Below, piece after piece: positions 53,026 through 61,446 of a DNA stretch of 64,000 bases. This DNA comes from Flavobacteriales bacterium. Its GTDB lineage: Bacteria; Bacteroidota; Bacteroidia; CAIKAF01. A program made the position numbers and the translations under genes. Numbering within the stretch: position 1 is the first letter of the stretch; the number at the start of each line of letters is the position of its first letter. Location of the stretch: positions 1 to 64,000 of the forward strand of contig JANWWQ010000004.1 in assembly GCA_025055635.1 (NCBI GenBank), read 5' to 3'. The notes under the pieces are model-generated. The model searched no databases and had not been told where the DNA came from. It saw only the letters and a program-made list of their open reading frames with translations.

Positions 53026-53426
53026 CCTTGCTCTTGTTTTTCAATAATATAAACTAAGCCAAACGGCACAAATCCTATATCTCGGATGAGCGCCGAATGA
53101 GGAATATTCTTTTGTCGTAAGGTATTCTCACAAGCTAAAAAGTTTACACCTTTTTTTCTAAATTCAGAAATTTTATCCTGAAAGGTGGATTTTTCATTTA
53201 ATAAAATATCAATTCCCGGACCATGAGCTACAACTTCAATCTGCACAGAATCAGCCCATCGGGACTTGAGGGCCTGGATTTGATTAATAAGGTTTTTATG
53301 AACCTCAGGATCAGCAGATGTGAGTTGAACGATTACTTTGTGATGTGGAAGTTTTTGGACTTGGGTAAAAGAAATCCCATGAATGAAAAAAAATTGTACT
53401 AAAAACCATTTTACAAAAGTTCTCAT
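52998..53426 (-). CDS. Exported DsrE-family protein
   Basis: This 142-residue protein has a signal peptide (MRTFVKWFLVQFFFIHGISF to TQ) and a DsrE/DsrF-like fold: HHKVIVQLTSAD, IQALKSRW, VEVVAHGPGIDILL, KKGVNFLACENTL and the closing IGFVPFGLVYIIEKQEQGWSYLKAG. DsrE proteins transfer or carry sulfur through a cysteine; the single cysteine in FLACENTL lies at the usual place. Export to the periplasm is typical of the stand-alone versions near Sox genes. The start at ATG 53426 was selected over 53453 on the signal peptide. It overlaps the porin gene by 28 bases and follows the cytochrome gene. Confidence 0.85.
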   Translation of the reverse strand: MRTFVKWFLVQFFFIHGISFTQVQKLPHHKVIVQLTSADPEVHKNLINQIQALKSRWADSVQIEVVAHGPGIDILLNEKSTFQDKISEFRKKGVNFLACENTLRQKNIPHSALIRDIGFVPFGLVYIIEKQEQGWSYLKAGF

Positions 53427-53521
53427 ATAGTTATTAATTAATCTTCTATACAAATTAACATTTCGACTGATAAATGAATTTAATAGTTAAGAAAATAAAA
53501 TTCAGATATTCTTCTTTTTAT

Positions 53522-54592
53522 TTACATATTTTTTTTCTCCGCTAATTTTTGGTAAAACTCCTTAATTGGGCCAAAGGGGCCATATTTATGTTGCGACTCC
53601 GGGAAAGAATCCAAGAAAGGCCCAAAGGGATGATCAATGGGTTTCTTAGAAATGTCAGGCCAATCCTTAGATATATCCATTACTGGCCGAGGCTGGGAAT
53701 TCACAAATGCGGCCACATCCCACGCCTCTTCGTCTGTGAGTTGGGGGTTATCGTGAGTAGCCCCAAGAGGCATGTTCGCTTTCACATAACCTGCGAAACG
53801 GGACAACCTATAAAGCCCCGCACCGGTGTTGTAGCTGTTAGGGCCCCATAAAGGGGGATATTGATAGGTAACACCATCTGCAGCTTTTACCCCAGCGCCA
53901 TCGGGTCCATGGCAAATTTTGCATTTGGCCTCGTACACCAGACGACCCTTCTCGGGATCAGCAGGCCTGTCCAGAAAGGGCACCTCTACAAGGCCGGCCC
54001 CTTTGGGAGTTTCTCCTTTAGAGACGTTCTGTCCCAGCCACTTAATGTAAGCCACAATAGCTTTCATCTCCCGGGAATCAACGGCCAAGGGTTTGCCATT
54101 AAGACTTCTTTCAAAACAGTCATTCACCCGTTTCTCTATGGACTCCACCGTGCCGGAACGAGCCCGGAACTTGGGGTAGGTTGAAGCTACCGCACTGTAG
54201 TTATTGCCAAAAATTTTAGTGCCTGCTTCCAAATGACAATTTTGGCAATTCATTCCGTTAGTTATCTGAGCAACAGAACCCTTGGGCCCCAAATACTTTG
54301 CCGTTTGCACGATGAGCTCACGGCCATATTTTATTTCCTCATCCGTAATGGTAGCAGGATCAGGTGCTACCCAGAAAAGGTCTTTTCCCTTTTGTTCATC
54401 CCTTGTACCCATGCCCTTCTCTTTAGCACTTTGAGGGCGCGCAATGAGTTTCAGCACTGGAGCCCCGGACATCCAGAAAAAAACACCTATTACCAGCAAA
54501 AAAACCAGAACGACTGTTAACCATTGGAGTTGATCCAGTTGCTTTAAAAGCCGTTGTAAATTCTTATCTTCAGAAGATAACTCCCTCAGCAT
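53522..54592 (-). CDS. TsdA-like membrane-anchored diheme c-type cytochrome
   Basis: A 356-residue protein with one N-terminal membrane helix (about residues 24-41) and two c-type haem sites, CQNCH (116-120) and CKICH (224-228). Cys159 in RVNDCFERSLNGKPL matches the cysteine that ligates haem 1 in thiosulfate dehydrogenase TsdA; a late DEEAWDVAAFVNSQPRP is also TsdA/SoxA-like. It probably oxidises thiosulfate to tetrathionate or passes electrons from the SoxB reaction, in the periplasm. Electron acceptor unknown. The gene is between soxB (15-base gap) and the DsrE gene. A SoxA-like role cannot be excluded. Confidence 0.82.
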   Translation of the reverse strand: MLRELSSEDKNLQRLLKQLDQLQWLTVVLVFLLVIGVFFWMSGAPVLKLIARPQSAKEKGMGTRDEQKGKDLFWVAPDPATITDEEIKYGRELIVQTAKYLGPKGSVAQITNGMNCQNCHLEAGTKIFGNNYSAVASTYPKFRARSGTVESIEKRVNDCFERSLNGKPLAVDSREMKAIVAYIKWLGQNVSKGETPKGAGLVEVPFLDRPADPEKGRLVYEAKCKICHGPDGAGVKAADGVTYQYPPLWGPNSYNTGAGLYRLSRFAGYVKANMPLGATHDNPQLTDEEAWDVAAFVNSQPRPVMDISKDWPDISKKPIDHPFGPFLDSFPESQHKYGPFGPIKEFYQKLAEKKNM

Positions 54593-54607
54593 ATTTTACA
54601 ATATTTC

Positions 54608-56335
54608 CTAATGGAATTCGTACGAAGTCCCCTGAAGCTGTGTGAGAAGCGTGGGAGGATAATCTGTGGCTATGGCCCGCCCCTCCAGTTTGGGGGACAC
54701 CACGGGGTGGGCGGCCAAATATTCTTCCAGCACGGCATGCATGAAAAAGCCCGTCCGAAGAGGATTCTTAACGCCCTCTAGCCGGCATAACACATCATCT
54801 GGATCCCCTTCTCTTTCGCAAGCTATTATCGTGTACTCGCGCTCCAAATCCAACGGCTCCCCTTTTACTTTAACCCAGTTTAATCGTTGTCCAAAATCAT
54901 TATTAATGGTGAAATTTACTTGCATTCCGGAAAACCGCACAAACCAACCGCCAAAGCGCCGTGATGGATCTTTTGCGAAGGCATTTTCTAATTCCTTTTC
55001 TAACCAATTCCAGAGTTGCTTCCCCGTAACCACACCAGACTTTATTTCAGCATCTACAGGAAGCATGTTCCATAGAAACTCTTTTGTAATTTCGGCTTCT
55101 CCCTTCTGCGGATCCACTGCTAAAGGCTGGCAAAAACGAAAACCGTTACTGAGCGCTATGTCTGGCTTGAATTTCCACATCATAGCATCAGTAATAAGGT
55201 TATCCATGGGCGTTTCCAAGACAAAATACCGAAGCAGGGGTGTGCTTGTGCGTCCTATTACCCGTTTCATTTCTTTTTCAAAAGGAGCTGCCACTTGCTG
55301 GATCATAGCCTGTAGCTCTGGATCAGGGGGGTATTTGGCTGGATCTACATCCAATAGTTGATAAGTGTAATCACTGAGTTTTCCATCCCTAAAGTGTAAA
55401 TCTAATTTTCCGATAAATGATCCAAAGGCCCCGCACTCTACAACCCGGGTATATTTGCCTTGGATAGGTGTGCGTACACGTTCATGTGTGTCAGCACCAA
55501 GAATAAAATCTACACCCTGACATACAGGATTATTGGCCAGACCCACCTGTTGGGCTAAGCCCATATGGGTGACGAGAAAAACACCATGGCAGCCCTCTAT
55601 CTGACGCAAATACCGCACATATTTTGCAACGCTTTTATCGGCGTGTTCAAAACGGATGCCTTTGCTATAGGCGGGAGATTGCCGTTTAGGAATCAGATGA
55701 TCGGTGTACCCTATAAAACCTAACTTAATCCCATCAATGACTTTAATCCAATAGGGCGGATATATCAAATCCCCATTGTATTCATCATCTGTAGCGTGCC
55801 ACATATTGGCGCAGATCTTTGCAGCCAAGGTGTGGCCCATGTCGTATAGCATTTTTTGTTTTTTGTAAACGACCTCCCAATTGCCAGGAAGCATGAGATC
55901 GTACCCCAGGTTATTAAAAAGGGGTATGAGAGCCTCCCCTTCTGTCAAACTGGCCACACCATGACCATGAAAGTAGTCCCCCCCGTCAATAAGAATTGTT
56001 CGACCGGGATTTTGCTGCCGCAGGGACTGAATCATTGTCTTTAAGACGGCGAGGCCCCCACGTTTGCGAAAAACACTTTTCCCATTTTCCCAAAAAAATT
56101 CATCGTGCGTATGCAATTGGGCATGAATATCAGCGGTATATAATAAGGTTATTTGTACCTCCGGAGGAATACAAGATTCTTTAGAATGAGAAGGGGCTGA
56201 AGAAATACCTGGTGGAGGAGTTGATAACCCATCGGGCAGGGCCATACCCAACCCCACGGCGGCACTTCCCAACAAAAATTCCTTGCGCGAGAGAGGAACA
56301 GAAGCCCGTTCTGGGGCAGTGCGTTCCTTTTTCAT
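54608..56335 (-). CDS. soxB: Thiosulfohydrolase SoxB
   Basis: The 575-residue protein matches SoxB, a dimanganese hydrolase of the 5'-nucleotidase-like metallophosphatase family, which releases sulfate from a sulfur-loaded SoxYZ carrier. Visible are the metal-binding LLYTADIHAQLHTH (about 64-77), ILIDGGDYFHGHG, LPGNWEVVY, VTHMGL and the C-terminal nucleotidase-like domain with LETPMDNLITDAM and DIALSNGFRF. The N-terminus is a Tat-like signal SRKEFLLGS, with RK in place of RR. Its carrier SoxYZ is not in the window. It lies 16 bases after the second YeeE-type gene and 15 bases before the TsdA-like gene. Confidence 0.92.
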   Translation of the reverse strand: MKKERTAPERASVPLSRKEFLLGSAAVGLGMALPDGLSTPPPGISSAPSHSKESCIPPEVQITLLYTADIHAQLHTHDEFFWENGKSVFRKRGGLAVLKTMIQSLRQQNPGRTILIDGGDYFHGHGVASLTEGEALIPLFNNLGYDLMLPGNWEVVYKKQKMLYDMGHTLAAKICANMWHATDDEYNGDLIYPPYWIKVIDGIKLGFIGYTDHLIPKRQSPAYSKGIRFEHADKSVAKYVRYLRQIEGCHGVFLVTHMGLAQQVGLANNPVCQGVDFILGADTHERVRTPIQGKYTRVVECGAFGSFIGKLDLHFRDGKLSDYTYQLLDVDPAKYPPDPELQAMIQQVAAPFEKEMKRVIGRTSTPLLRYFVLETPMDNLITDAMMWKFKPDIALSNGFRFCQPLAVDPQKGEAEITKEFLWNMLPVDAEIKSGVVTGKQLWNWLEKELENAFAKDPSRRFGGWFVRFSGMQVNFTINNDFGQRLNWVKVKGEPLDLEREYTIIACEREGDPDDVLCRLEGVKNPLRTGFFMHAVLEEYLAAHPVVSPKLEGRAIATDYPPTLLTQLQGTSYEFH

Positions 56336-56351
56336 AGAATCTTATTGAATT

Positions 56352-56870
56352 TTAATGAGGGAGCTTCTCCCGCAAATAACCGTACACCCATGTGCCTACG
56401 ATGGCACTCAGAAGGGTAATCAACACGACCGTGGCGCCCATACCAATCTGAGCAAAAAGGGGCCCAGGGCACGCTCCGGTGATGGCCCAACCTATACCAA
56501 ATAACAACCCTCCGAATATTTGACCTTTGGTAAATTTTTTGGGATGAAAAGTAATTTCTTCTCCGTAAATGGTTTTAATTCTTAATTTCTTAATCAAGAA
56601 AACCGACAACGCACCCACGAGCACCGCACTCCCAATGATGCCATACATATGAAAGGACTGCAGGCGAAACATTTCTTGAATACGAAACCAACTGACCACT
56701 TCAGCCTTCACTAAAACAATACCGAAAAATATCCCTGCAAGCAGGTATTTTAATTTATGGTACCACTTGTGTTCCAGTTGGCTTTCGTTAACGCAAATAG
56801 TATCCAGAGAGCGAACTTCAAAATCCGTGTTTGTTTCTACTATTGGTGAAGTTTTTACTGGATTTTCCAT
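56352..56870 (-). CDS. YeeE/YedE-type half transporter (DUF6691)
   Basis: A 172-residue membrane protein with four hydrophobic helices. LLAGIFFGIVLVKAEVVSWFRIQEMF, in which FGIVLVKAEV is diagnostic, and GLLFGIGWAITGACPGP with its cysteine mark the DUF6691 half of YeeE/YedE permeases. The cysteine in GACPGP is the sulfur-relay residue of thiosulfate importers such as TsuA. Together with the next gene upstream it would form a full two-part permease for thiosulfate or another sulfur species. The first 40 residues are a polar cytoplasmic extension. A role in sulfur uptake is strongly suggested by SoxB next door. Confidence 0.87.
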   Translation of the reverse strand: MENPVKTSPIVETNTDFEVRSLDTICVNESQLEHKWYHKLKYLLAGIFFGIVLVKAEVVSWFRIQEMFRLQSFHMYGIIGSAVLVGALSVFLIKKLRIKTIYGEEITFHPKKFTKGQIFGGLLFGIGWAITGACPGPLFAQIGMGATVVLITLLSAIVGTWVYGYLREKLPH

Positions 56871-56925
56871 AGCTTTAAAGTTTTTATTTTAATTGCAGGT
56901 GGTAACATTTAATTCTACTAATTAT

Positions 56926-57492
56926 TTATTTTAAGGATAGAATTAGGGGGACAATAAAATGAGCAGAGAAAAATCCGCCAACCATAAAACAAATCACGGC
57001 TATGAGGGAAGGCCACTGTAGAGTAGATAAGCCCATGATGGCATGTCCACTAGTACAACCGCCGGCATAGCGGGTGCCAAAACCAATCAGAAATCCCCCC
57101 AGCACCATCATTAAAATACCTTGAAGCGTGAACAGATTGTTCCAGTTAATAATGTCCTTAGGCACTAAGGAAGAATAATCCTGAATACCATACTTGGACA
57201 ACTCCTGATGCAGCTGAGGATGAACTTGAACAGGCTCCGGATTTTTAAGCCAGAAGGAAGCTAAAAATCCACCCAGGAAAATACCGGCCACGAAAAAGAG
57301 GTTCCACGCTTCCTTTCGCCAATCGTATTTGAAGAAAGGAATCCCAGCCGGTAAACAAGCTGCACAAATATGACGCAGGGAAGAACTAATGCCAAATGAC
57401 TTATTGCCTAAGATGAGCAAGAGCGGCACAGTGAGCCCAATTAATGGGCCAGCGACATACCAAGGCCAAGGTTTACTGAGGATCTGCATCAT
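56926..57492 (-). CDS. YeeE/YedE-type half transporter
   Basis: This 188-residue membrane protein is the other half of the permease. Hydrophobic helices and the motif [19 protein letters not shown] (about residues 135-153) with a conserved cysteine identify the YeeE/YedE family. Members take up thiosulfate through cysteine relay or handle other sulfur compounds. It is encoded 55 bases before the DUF6691 half, in the same direction. The usual two-gene pair is thus intact. Substrate is not proven. Confidence 0.87.
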   Translation of the reverse strand: MMQILSKPWPWYVAGPLIGLTVPLLLILGNKSFGISSSLRHICAACLPAGIPFFKYDWRKEAWNLFFVAGIFLGGFLASFWLKNPEPVQVHPQLHQELSKYGIQDYSSLVPKDIINWNNLFTLQGILMMVLGGFLIGFGTRYAGGCTSGHAIMGLSTLQWPSLIAVICFMVGGFFSAHFIVPLILSLK

Positions 57493-57581
57493 AGATATTT
57501 TTATTTTTAGGGTTTAAATAATTTTTTCATTATTGACAAATAAAATTAAATATCGTCCATAAAGAGGAAAAAGAGGTAAAA

Positions 57582-57857
57582 CTATCTGGAATCCTTTTTA
57601 GCCTCCCAGCGACCTAGCAAACAGCTCACAAAAGAAAGAGCCTTACGCCCTAAGGAATTTTCTCCAGCAGGTGGATATCCTAATTTTGTGAGTTTTTCTT
57701 TAATTAGATTTTCATCGGCTGAGCCCCAGACTTTTACTGTGTCATCCTCCAAAACAACCTCAACACTATCAACTCCCGGCAATGCAGAGAGTGCTTTTTG
57801 GATGCTGGCAGCACATCCCCTGCATTTGAGGTTTTCTACATGCAATGTCAAAACCAT
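57582..57857 (-). CDS. Heavy-metal-associated (HMA) domain protein
   Basis: A 91-residue protein with a ferredoxin-like HMA domain and the metal-binding motif C12-R-G-C15 (LKCRGCAASIQKAL). Copper chaperones have GMTCxxC; the NLKCRGC variant with arginine is common in Bacteroidota, often near sulfur genes. The C-terminal 25 residues (KALSFVSCLLGRWEAKKDSR, partly) are not HMA. It could bind soft metal or persulfide sulfur on the cysteine pair; neither is shown. It begins four bases after the rhodanese stop and is part of the sulfur island. Confidence 0.85.
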   Translation of the reverse strand: MVLTLHVENLKCRGCAASIQKALSALPGVDSVEVVLEDDTVKVWGSADENLIKEKLTKLGYPPAGENSLGRKALSFVSCLLGRWEAKKDSR

Positions 57858-57861
57858 ATAC

Positions 57862-58227
57862 TTATTTTTTGAGGGCTTCAGCTACATTTTGCCATGAACC
57901 GCCGTTTATCACGTTGGTGATGCCGTGGCTTTCTAGAATTTCCTTAGCACGGGCACTGCGGCTCCCGCTGCGGCAAAAAACCACGATTTTTTCTTTATTC
58001 CTAAACTCCCCAATTCGCGATAATACTTGGTCGAGCGGAATGTTTACAGCGCCCGGCGCTGATCCTGCGGCAAATTCGGCGGGCGTACGCACATCCACCA
58101 AAAAAGCCTTTTGGAGATCCTCTTTTGTAAGCGCGGGTCCAGGACCCTGAGCAAACATTCTAAATAGTCCTAGCATAATGATATTAACTAAACTAAAAAT
58201 TAAGAGTTGAATACCTTGCTTTGACAT
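57862..58227 (-). CDS. Membrane-anchored single-domain rhodanese
   Basis: This 121-residue protein has an N-terminal hydrophobic segment (QLLIFSLVNIIMLGLF) that could be a signal anchor, then a rhodanese domain with DVRTPAEFAAGSAPGAVNIPL and the active-site loop FCRSGSRSARA. It should transfer persulfide sulfur, most likely on the periplasmic face. Start ATG 58227 overlaps the end of the persulfide dioxygenase gene by 28 bases. The pair with the HMA protein resembles sulfur-relay modules. The acceptor is unknown. Confidence 0.85.
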   Translation of the reverse strand: MSKQGIQLLIFSLVNIIMLGLFRMFAQGPGPALTKEDLQKAFLVDVRTPAEFAAGSAPGAVNIPLDQVLSRIGEFRNKEKIVVFCRSGSRSARAKEILESHGITNVINGGSWQNVAEALKK

Positions 58228-59636
58228 ACGAAGTCGGTTTTAGGAATGTTGGTTTTCTTGATAGCGTTGAACCCCCCTTCTATATCAGTAAAGTTACGAA
58301 AACCTCGTGACTGCAATATGCTCGCAGCAATCATGCTTCGGTAACCACCGGCACAATGCAGATAAAAATGTTCCTGAGGATTAATCTCACGAATCCAATC
58401 GTTGATGTACTGTAGAGGACGATTATAGGCACCCTCCACATGTTCCGCTGCATATTCACTTTCTTTTCTTACATCTATTATCTTATCTTCATTAATTTTT
58501 ACCCTTTGCGCAAATTCCTCAGCTGTAATCCGATTTACCGAATCCACTTCTTTTCCTGCATTTTTCCAGGATTCAAATCCTCCCTTCAAGTGCCCCAATA
58601 CATTATCAAAACCCACACGACTAAGGCGCGTAATAGCTTCCTCTTCCGTGCCCGGGTAAGTTACTAACAAGATGGGGTGCTTAACATCCACCACCATTGC
58701 TCCCACCCAGGGTGCAAAATCGCCCCGCAGTCCAATGTTGATAGAATTAGGAATAAAGCCTTTGGCAAAGTCGGTGTTGTCACGTGTATCCAAAATTAAA
58801 GCTCCTGTTTCTTCAGCCACAGCCTCAAACTCCTGGGGAGTGAGAGCTCGCATTCCTTGATGAAGGGCCTTTTCATACGATTCATAACCCTGTTTGTTCA
58901 TCATCACATTGTAGCCAAAATAACCAGGAGGTGGTGTAAGCCCCTCCGTTACAGCCTTAACAAAGGCTTCGCGGGAAGGTTGCCGTAAGGCATAGTTCAC
59001 TTGCTTCTGGTTACCCAAGGTGTCCACAGTTTCTTTCATCATATTCTTTCCGCAGGCACTGCCGGCTCCGTGGCCCGGGTAAACGATGAGATCATCGGGC
59101 AAGGGTAATATTTTATTGTAAATGCTGTCATATAATAGACCGGCCAGTTGTTCCATCGTCATGTTAGCGGCTTTTTGAGCCAGGTCAGGTCGCCCGACAT
59201 CACCCAGGAACAATGTATCACCGGTGAAGATGGCTACTTCTTTGCCATTTTCGTCAAGTAAAAGAAAACAGGAGCTTTCAAGAGTGTGGCCGGGTGTATG
59301 AATCACGCGAATCTTCACACGCCCTAGCGGAAATTCCTGGCCATCTTCGGCCACCACGCAGTCAAATCCACATTGGGCTGTAGGTCCATATACAATAGGG
59401 GCTCCCGTGACCCGAGATAGTTCCAAGTGTCCACTGACAAAATCAGCGTGAAAATGTGTCTCAAAAATGTACTTTAAATTAACGCCGTCCTTTTGCAGAC
59501 GCTCCAAGTAGGGTTTGGTTTCACGCAACGGGTCAATAATGGCTGCCTCTCCATCGGATACGATGTAGTAGGCTCCCTGCGCTAGGCAACCGGTGTAGAT
59601 TTGTTCTACTTTGTAATTTTTAGTCGTGGTTTCCAT
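58200..59636 (-). CDS. Persulfide dioxygenase-rhodanese fusion (CstB-like)
   Basis: A 478-residue fusion. Residues 1-250 are an ETHE1-type metallo-beta-lactamase-fold persulfide dioxygenase with HFHADFVSGH (61-70), PGHTLESSCF, FTGDTLFLGDVGRPDL and VYPGHGAGSACG. The first rhodanese domain (about 265-360) lacks a catalytic cysteine (ILLVTYPGTEEE), so it is a pseudo-rhodanese. The second (about 370-470) has it in YLHCAGGYRS. This order is that of Staphylococcus CstB, which oxidises persulfides to sulfite or thiosulfate. The neighbouring TauE/SafE permease would export the sulfite. The protein has no signal peptide, so it is cytoplasmic. Confidence 0.93.
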   Translation of the reverse strand: METTTKNYKVEQIYTGCLAQGAYYIVSDGEAAIIDPLRETKPYLERLQKDGVNLKYIFETHFHADFVSGHLELSRVTGAPIVYGPTAQCGFDCVVAEDGQEFPLGRVKIRVIHTPGHTLESSCFLLLDENGKEVAIFTGDTLFLGDVGRPDLAQKAANMTMEQLAGLLYDSIYNKILPLPDDLIVYPGHGAGSACGKNMMKETVDTLGNQKQVNYALRQPSREAFVKAVTEGLTPPPGYFGYNVMMNKQGYESYEKALHQGMRALTPQEFEAVAEETGALILDTRDNTDFAKGFIPNSINIGLRGDFAPWVGAMVVDVKHPILLVTYPGTEEEAITRLSRVGFDNVLGHLKGGFESWKNAGKEVDSVNRITAEEFAQRVKINEDKIIDVRKESEYAAEHVEGAYNRPLQYINDWIREINPQEHFYLHCAGGYRSMIAASILQSRGFRNFTDIEGGFNAIKKTNIPKTDFVCQSKVFNS

Positions 59637-59685
59637 AATTATAAAATTTTAATGTTTTAGTTTGTTCTTTTATTCAAAATCTTTG

Positions 59686-59693
59686 CAAATTTA
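59686..59693 (-). promoter_or_regulatory. -7 promoter element of the persulfide dioxygenase gene
   Basis: TAAATTTG on the minus strand, about 50 bases before ATG 59636. A -33 TTTG at the correct distance is not clear. It suggests that the sulfur genes downstream can be transcribed separately from the TauE permease gene. Confidence 0.45.
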
Positions 59694-59726
59694 GCGCCAT
59701 CCTAAAGGGAAAATGGGTTACTTAAG

Positions 59727-60545
59727 TTACACTCCCTGAATTCCAATTGTTTCCTTGATCAAAATGTAAACCCCCATTACAAGCACAAACCATCCGAAGG
59801 CGGGCTTGAGTTTTTTACCGTCGATCCTTCGGCTTAAAAGGGCTCCAATAAAAATTCCAATTACTGAAAAAACGCTCATGAGAATCAACAGCCTCCAATC
59901 CAGACTGGCAAAATTTCGCCCGCCCGTGAAGCCGATAAGCGACTTGGCCGCTATAATGAGAAGGGAGGTGCCCACAGCCTGCTTCATAGGAAGGCGGCTC
60001 AAAACCACTAAGGCGGGAATGATCAAAAAGCCGCCTCCCGCACCTACAAAACCGGTTAAAACTCCCACCACGGTTCCTTCCAAAAATATCAGGGGGTAAT
60101 TAAACTTTTGGAAACTTTCGGAATTTTTTTCCTCGTGGGGCTTGTCTTTTTTTATCATGCTGTAGGATGAGGCTATCATCAGGAGGGCAAAAACGGCCAT
60201 CGTGAGGAGATCTTTAGTCATCACAAAACGACCCATTCTAAAAATTTCAGATGGCAAGGCTGGCATCAGCCATGCTTGAGTGGCATACACTGCTATGATA
60301 GAGGGAATCCCAAATACCACAGCGGTGCGCACGTTCACAAGACCTTGCCTGAAGTAAGGAACTGCGCCCAGCGCGGCCGTCAAACCTACAATAAAAAGAG
60401 AGTACCCCGTAGCTTCCACAGGTTTCACACCCATCAGATAAACCAACACCGGCATGGTAAGAATGCTCCCCCCTGCACCGATCAGACCGAGTATGACTCC
60501 GATAAGTACCGAAGCAATGTAACCGAATATTTCCATAATTGGCAC
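59727..60545 (-). CDS. TauE/SafE family anion permease
   Basis: A 272-residue inner-membrane protein of the TauE/SafE (UPF0721) family. Two homologous halves each show the signature: GVILGLIGAGGSILTMPVLVYLM in part (IGAGGSIL, about residues 22-29) and GVLTGFVGAGGGFLIIPALV in part (VGAGGGFL, about 165-172), with KQAVGTSLLIIAAKSLIG after the second. About eight helices. Members export sulfite or sulfoacetate, or other organosulfur acids. Its place in front of the persulfide dioxygenase gene suggests sulfite removal. It is the first gene of the sulfur island in transcription order. Confidence 0.92.
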   Translation of the reverse strand: MPIMEIFGYIASVLIGVILGLIGAGGSILTMPVLVYLMGVKPVEATGYSLFIVGLTAALGAVPYFRQGLVNVRTAVVFGIPSIIAVYATQAWLMPALPSEIFRMGRFVMTKDLLTMAVFALLMIASSYSMIKKDKPHEEKNSESFQKFNYPLIFLEGTVVGVLTGFVGAGGGFLIIPALVVLSRLPMKQAVGTSLLIIAAKSLIGFTGGRNFASLDWRLLILMSVFSVIGIFIGALLSRRIDGKKLKPAFGWFVLVMGVYILIKETIGIQGV

Positions 60546-60954
60546 GCAAAATTGATATTTCTGACACGGCCTGTTTGGTGATAAATGTTACAGAACCTTT
60601 TTATCAGCGGGTAGGCCCCTAAAAGACTTCGGAAAAAATCCTCCCTGAATGAGCCTTCTATGCAGCTTGGCAACAATTTCTGGATGGTATGCGGGAATAA
60701 TTATAAAAGCGTTGCTTTCTCTTACAACTAAATATTCAAAAATCTATTTTTATTAAAGATGAAATAAAACTCACAAAACCCATGTCCGATGTATGCAGAG
60801 AAATTTGCCTTAATGCTAATTATTTTCAAGCTTAAATTATCTTACCTTTCGTCAAAAAGCAACTTTATGTTCCCAATATTATGTAGGGGCCAGGGAAATC
60901 TCGCATTTATGGAAACCCCCCTGAAAAAATTAGCCCTTCCAGCCAATTTTAATT
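60546..60954. other. Intergenic region with a possible short remnant
   Basis: About 410 bases. On the minus strand 60588-60743 encodes a coding-like 51-residue frame (containing AFIIIPAYHPEIVAKLHRRL) with no ATG, GTG or TTG at its head, immediately upstream of the TauE gene. It could be the tail of a decayed gene. Nothing else was recognised. Confidence 0.3.
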
Positions 60955-61440
60955 TTAATAGCTAATAGCTAAGAAAAACTCACCCTTTTTAATATTTCGA
61001 GTTTCCAGAGTACCGACTAGTCCGCGCAAGTAGGCTTCAAACTTTCCTTTCACAAATTTTTCGCCCATATTTATTTCCTCCACCACCACCTTGGCCTCCC
61101 CAATAAGATTGTTTAAGTAATGAGAGGAAAAGATGAAATTACCTTCCTTAAGCTCCATAATTACGCGGATCGGATATTCCGGCGAATTCAATAATTCCCC
61201 GGATCCAAACCGACGGATTCGGACTGTGAGCATGCGAAAAATCTTGTCTTTAGGTCCGCTCTGCGCATTTATAGTTGCATCCGTGTCGTTTAGGATTGTA
61301 ATTTTCCCGTTAAAGGCCAAAAGCACGGATTCCCCATTCACTTCCATGCGCAATTGGCCTTTTTGGAGGGGAGTTTGTTTTTTGCAGGAAAAGGCAAATA
61401 AAATTGAGCACGCTAGCCCAATCTGTAAAAGGCACTTCAC
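60955..61440 (-). CDS. Small putative lipoprotein of unknown function
   Basis: This 161-residue protein has a lipoprotein signal with the modified cysteine in LFAFSC, followed by KKQTPLQK. The mature part is beta-rich (LRMEVNGESVLLAFNGKI, EAKVVVEEI, FVKGKFEAYLRG), reminiscent of small DUF5025/DUF6252-type lipoproteins; I am not sure of the family. The start is placed at GTG 61440. The longer frame begins at TTG 61449, but that TTG is part of a TACTTTTG promoter element. It lies next to the large T9SS type B protein and is probably separate from it. Confidence 0.6.
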   Translation of the reverse strand: MKCLLQIGLACSILFAFSCKKQTPLQKGQLRMEVNGESVLLAFNGKITILNDTDATINAQSGPKDKIFRMLTVRIRRFGSGELLNSPEYPIRVIMELKEGNFIFSSHYLNNLIGEAKVVVEEINMGEKFVKGKFEAYLRGLVGTLETRNIKKGEFFLAISY

Positions 61441-61446
61441 AGATGA

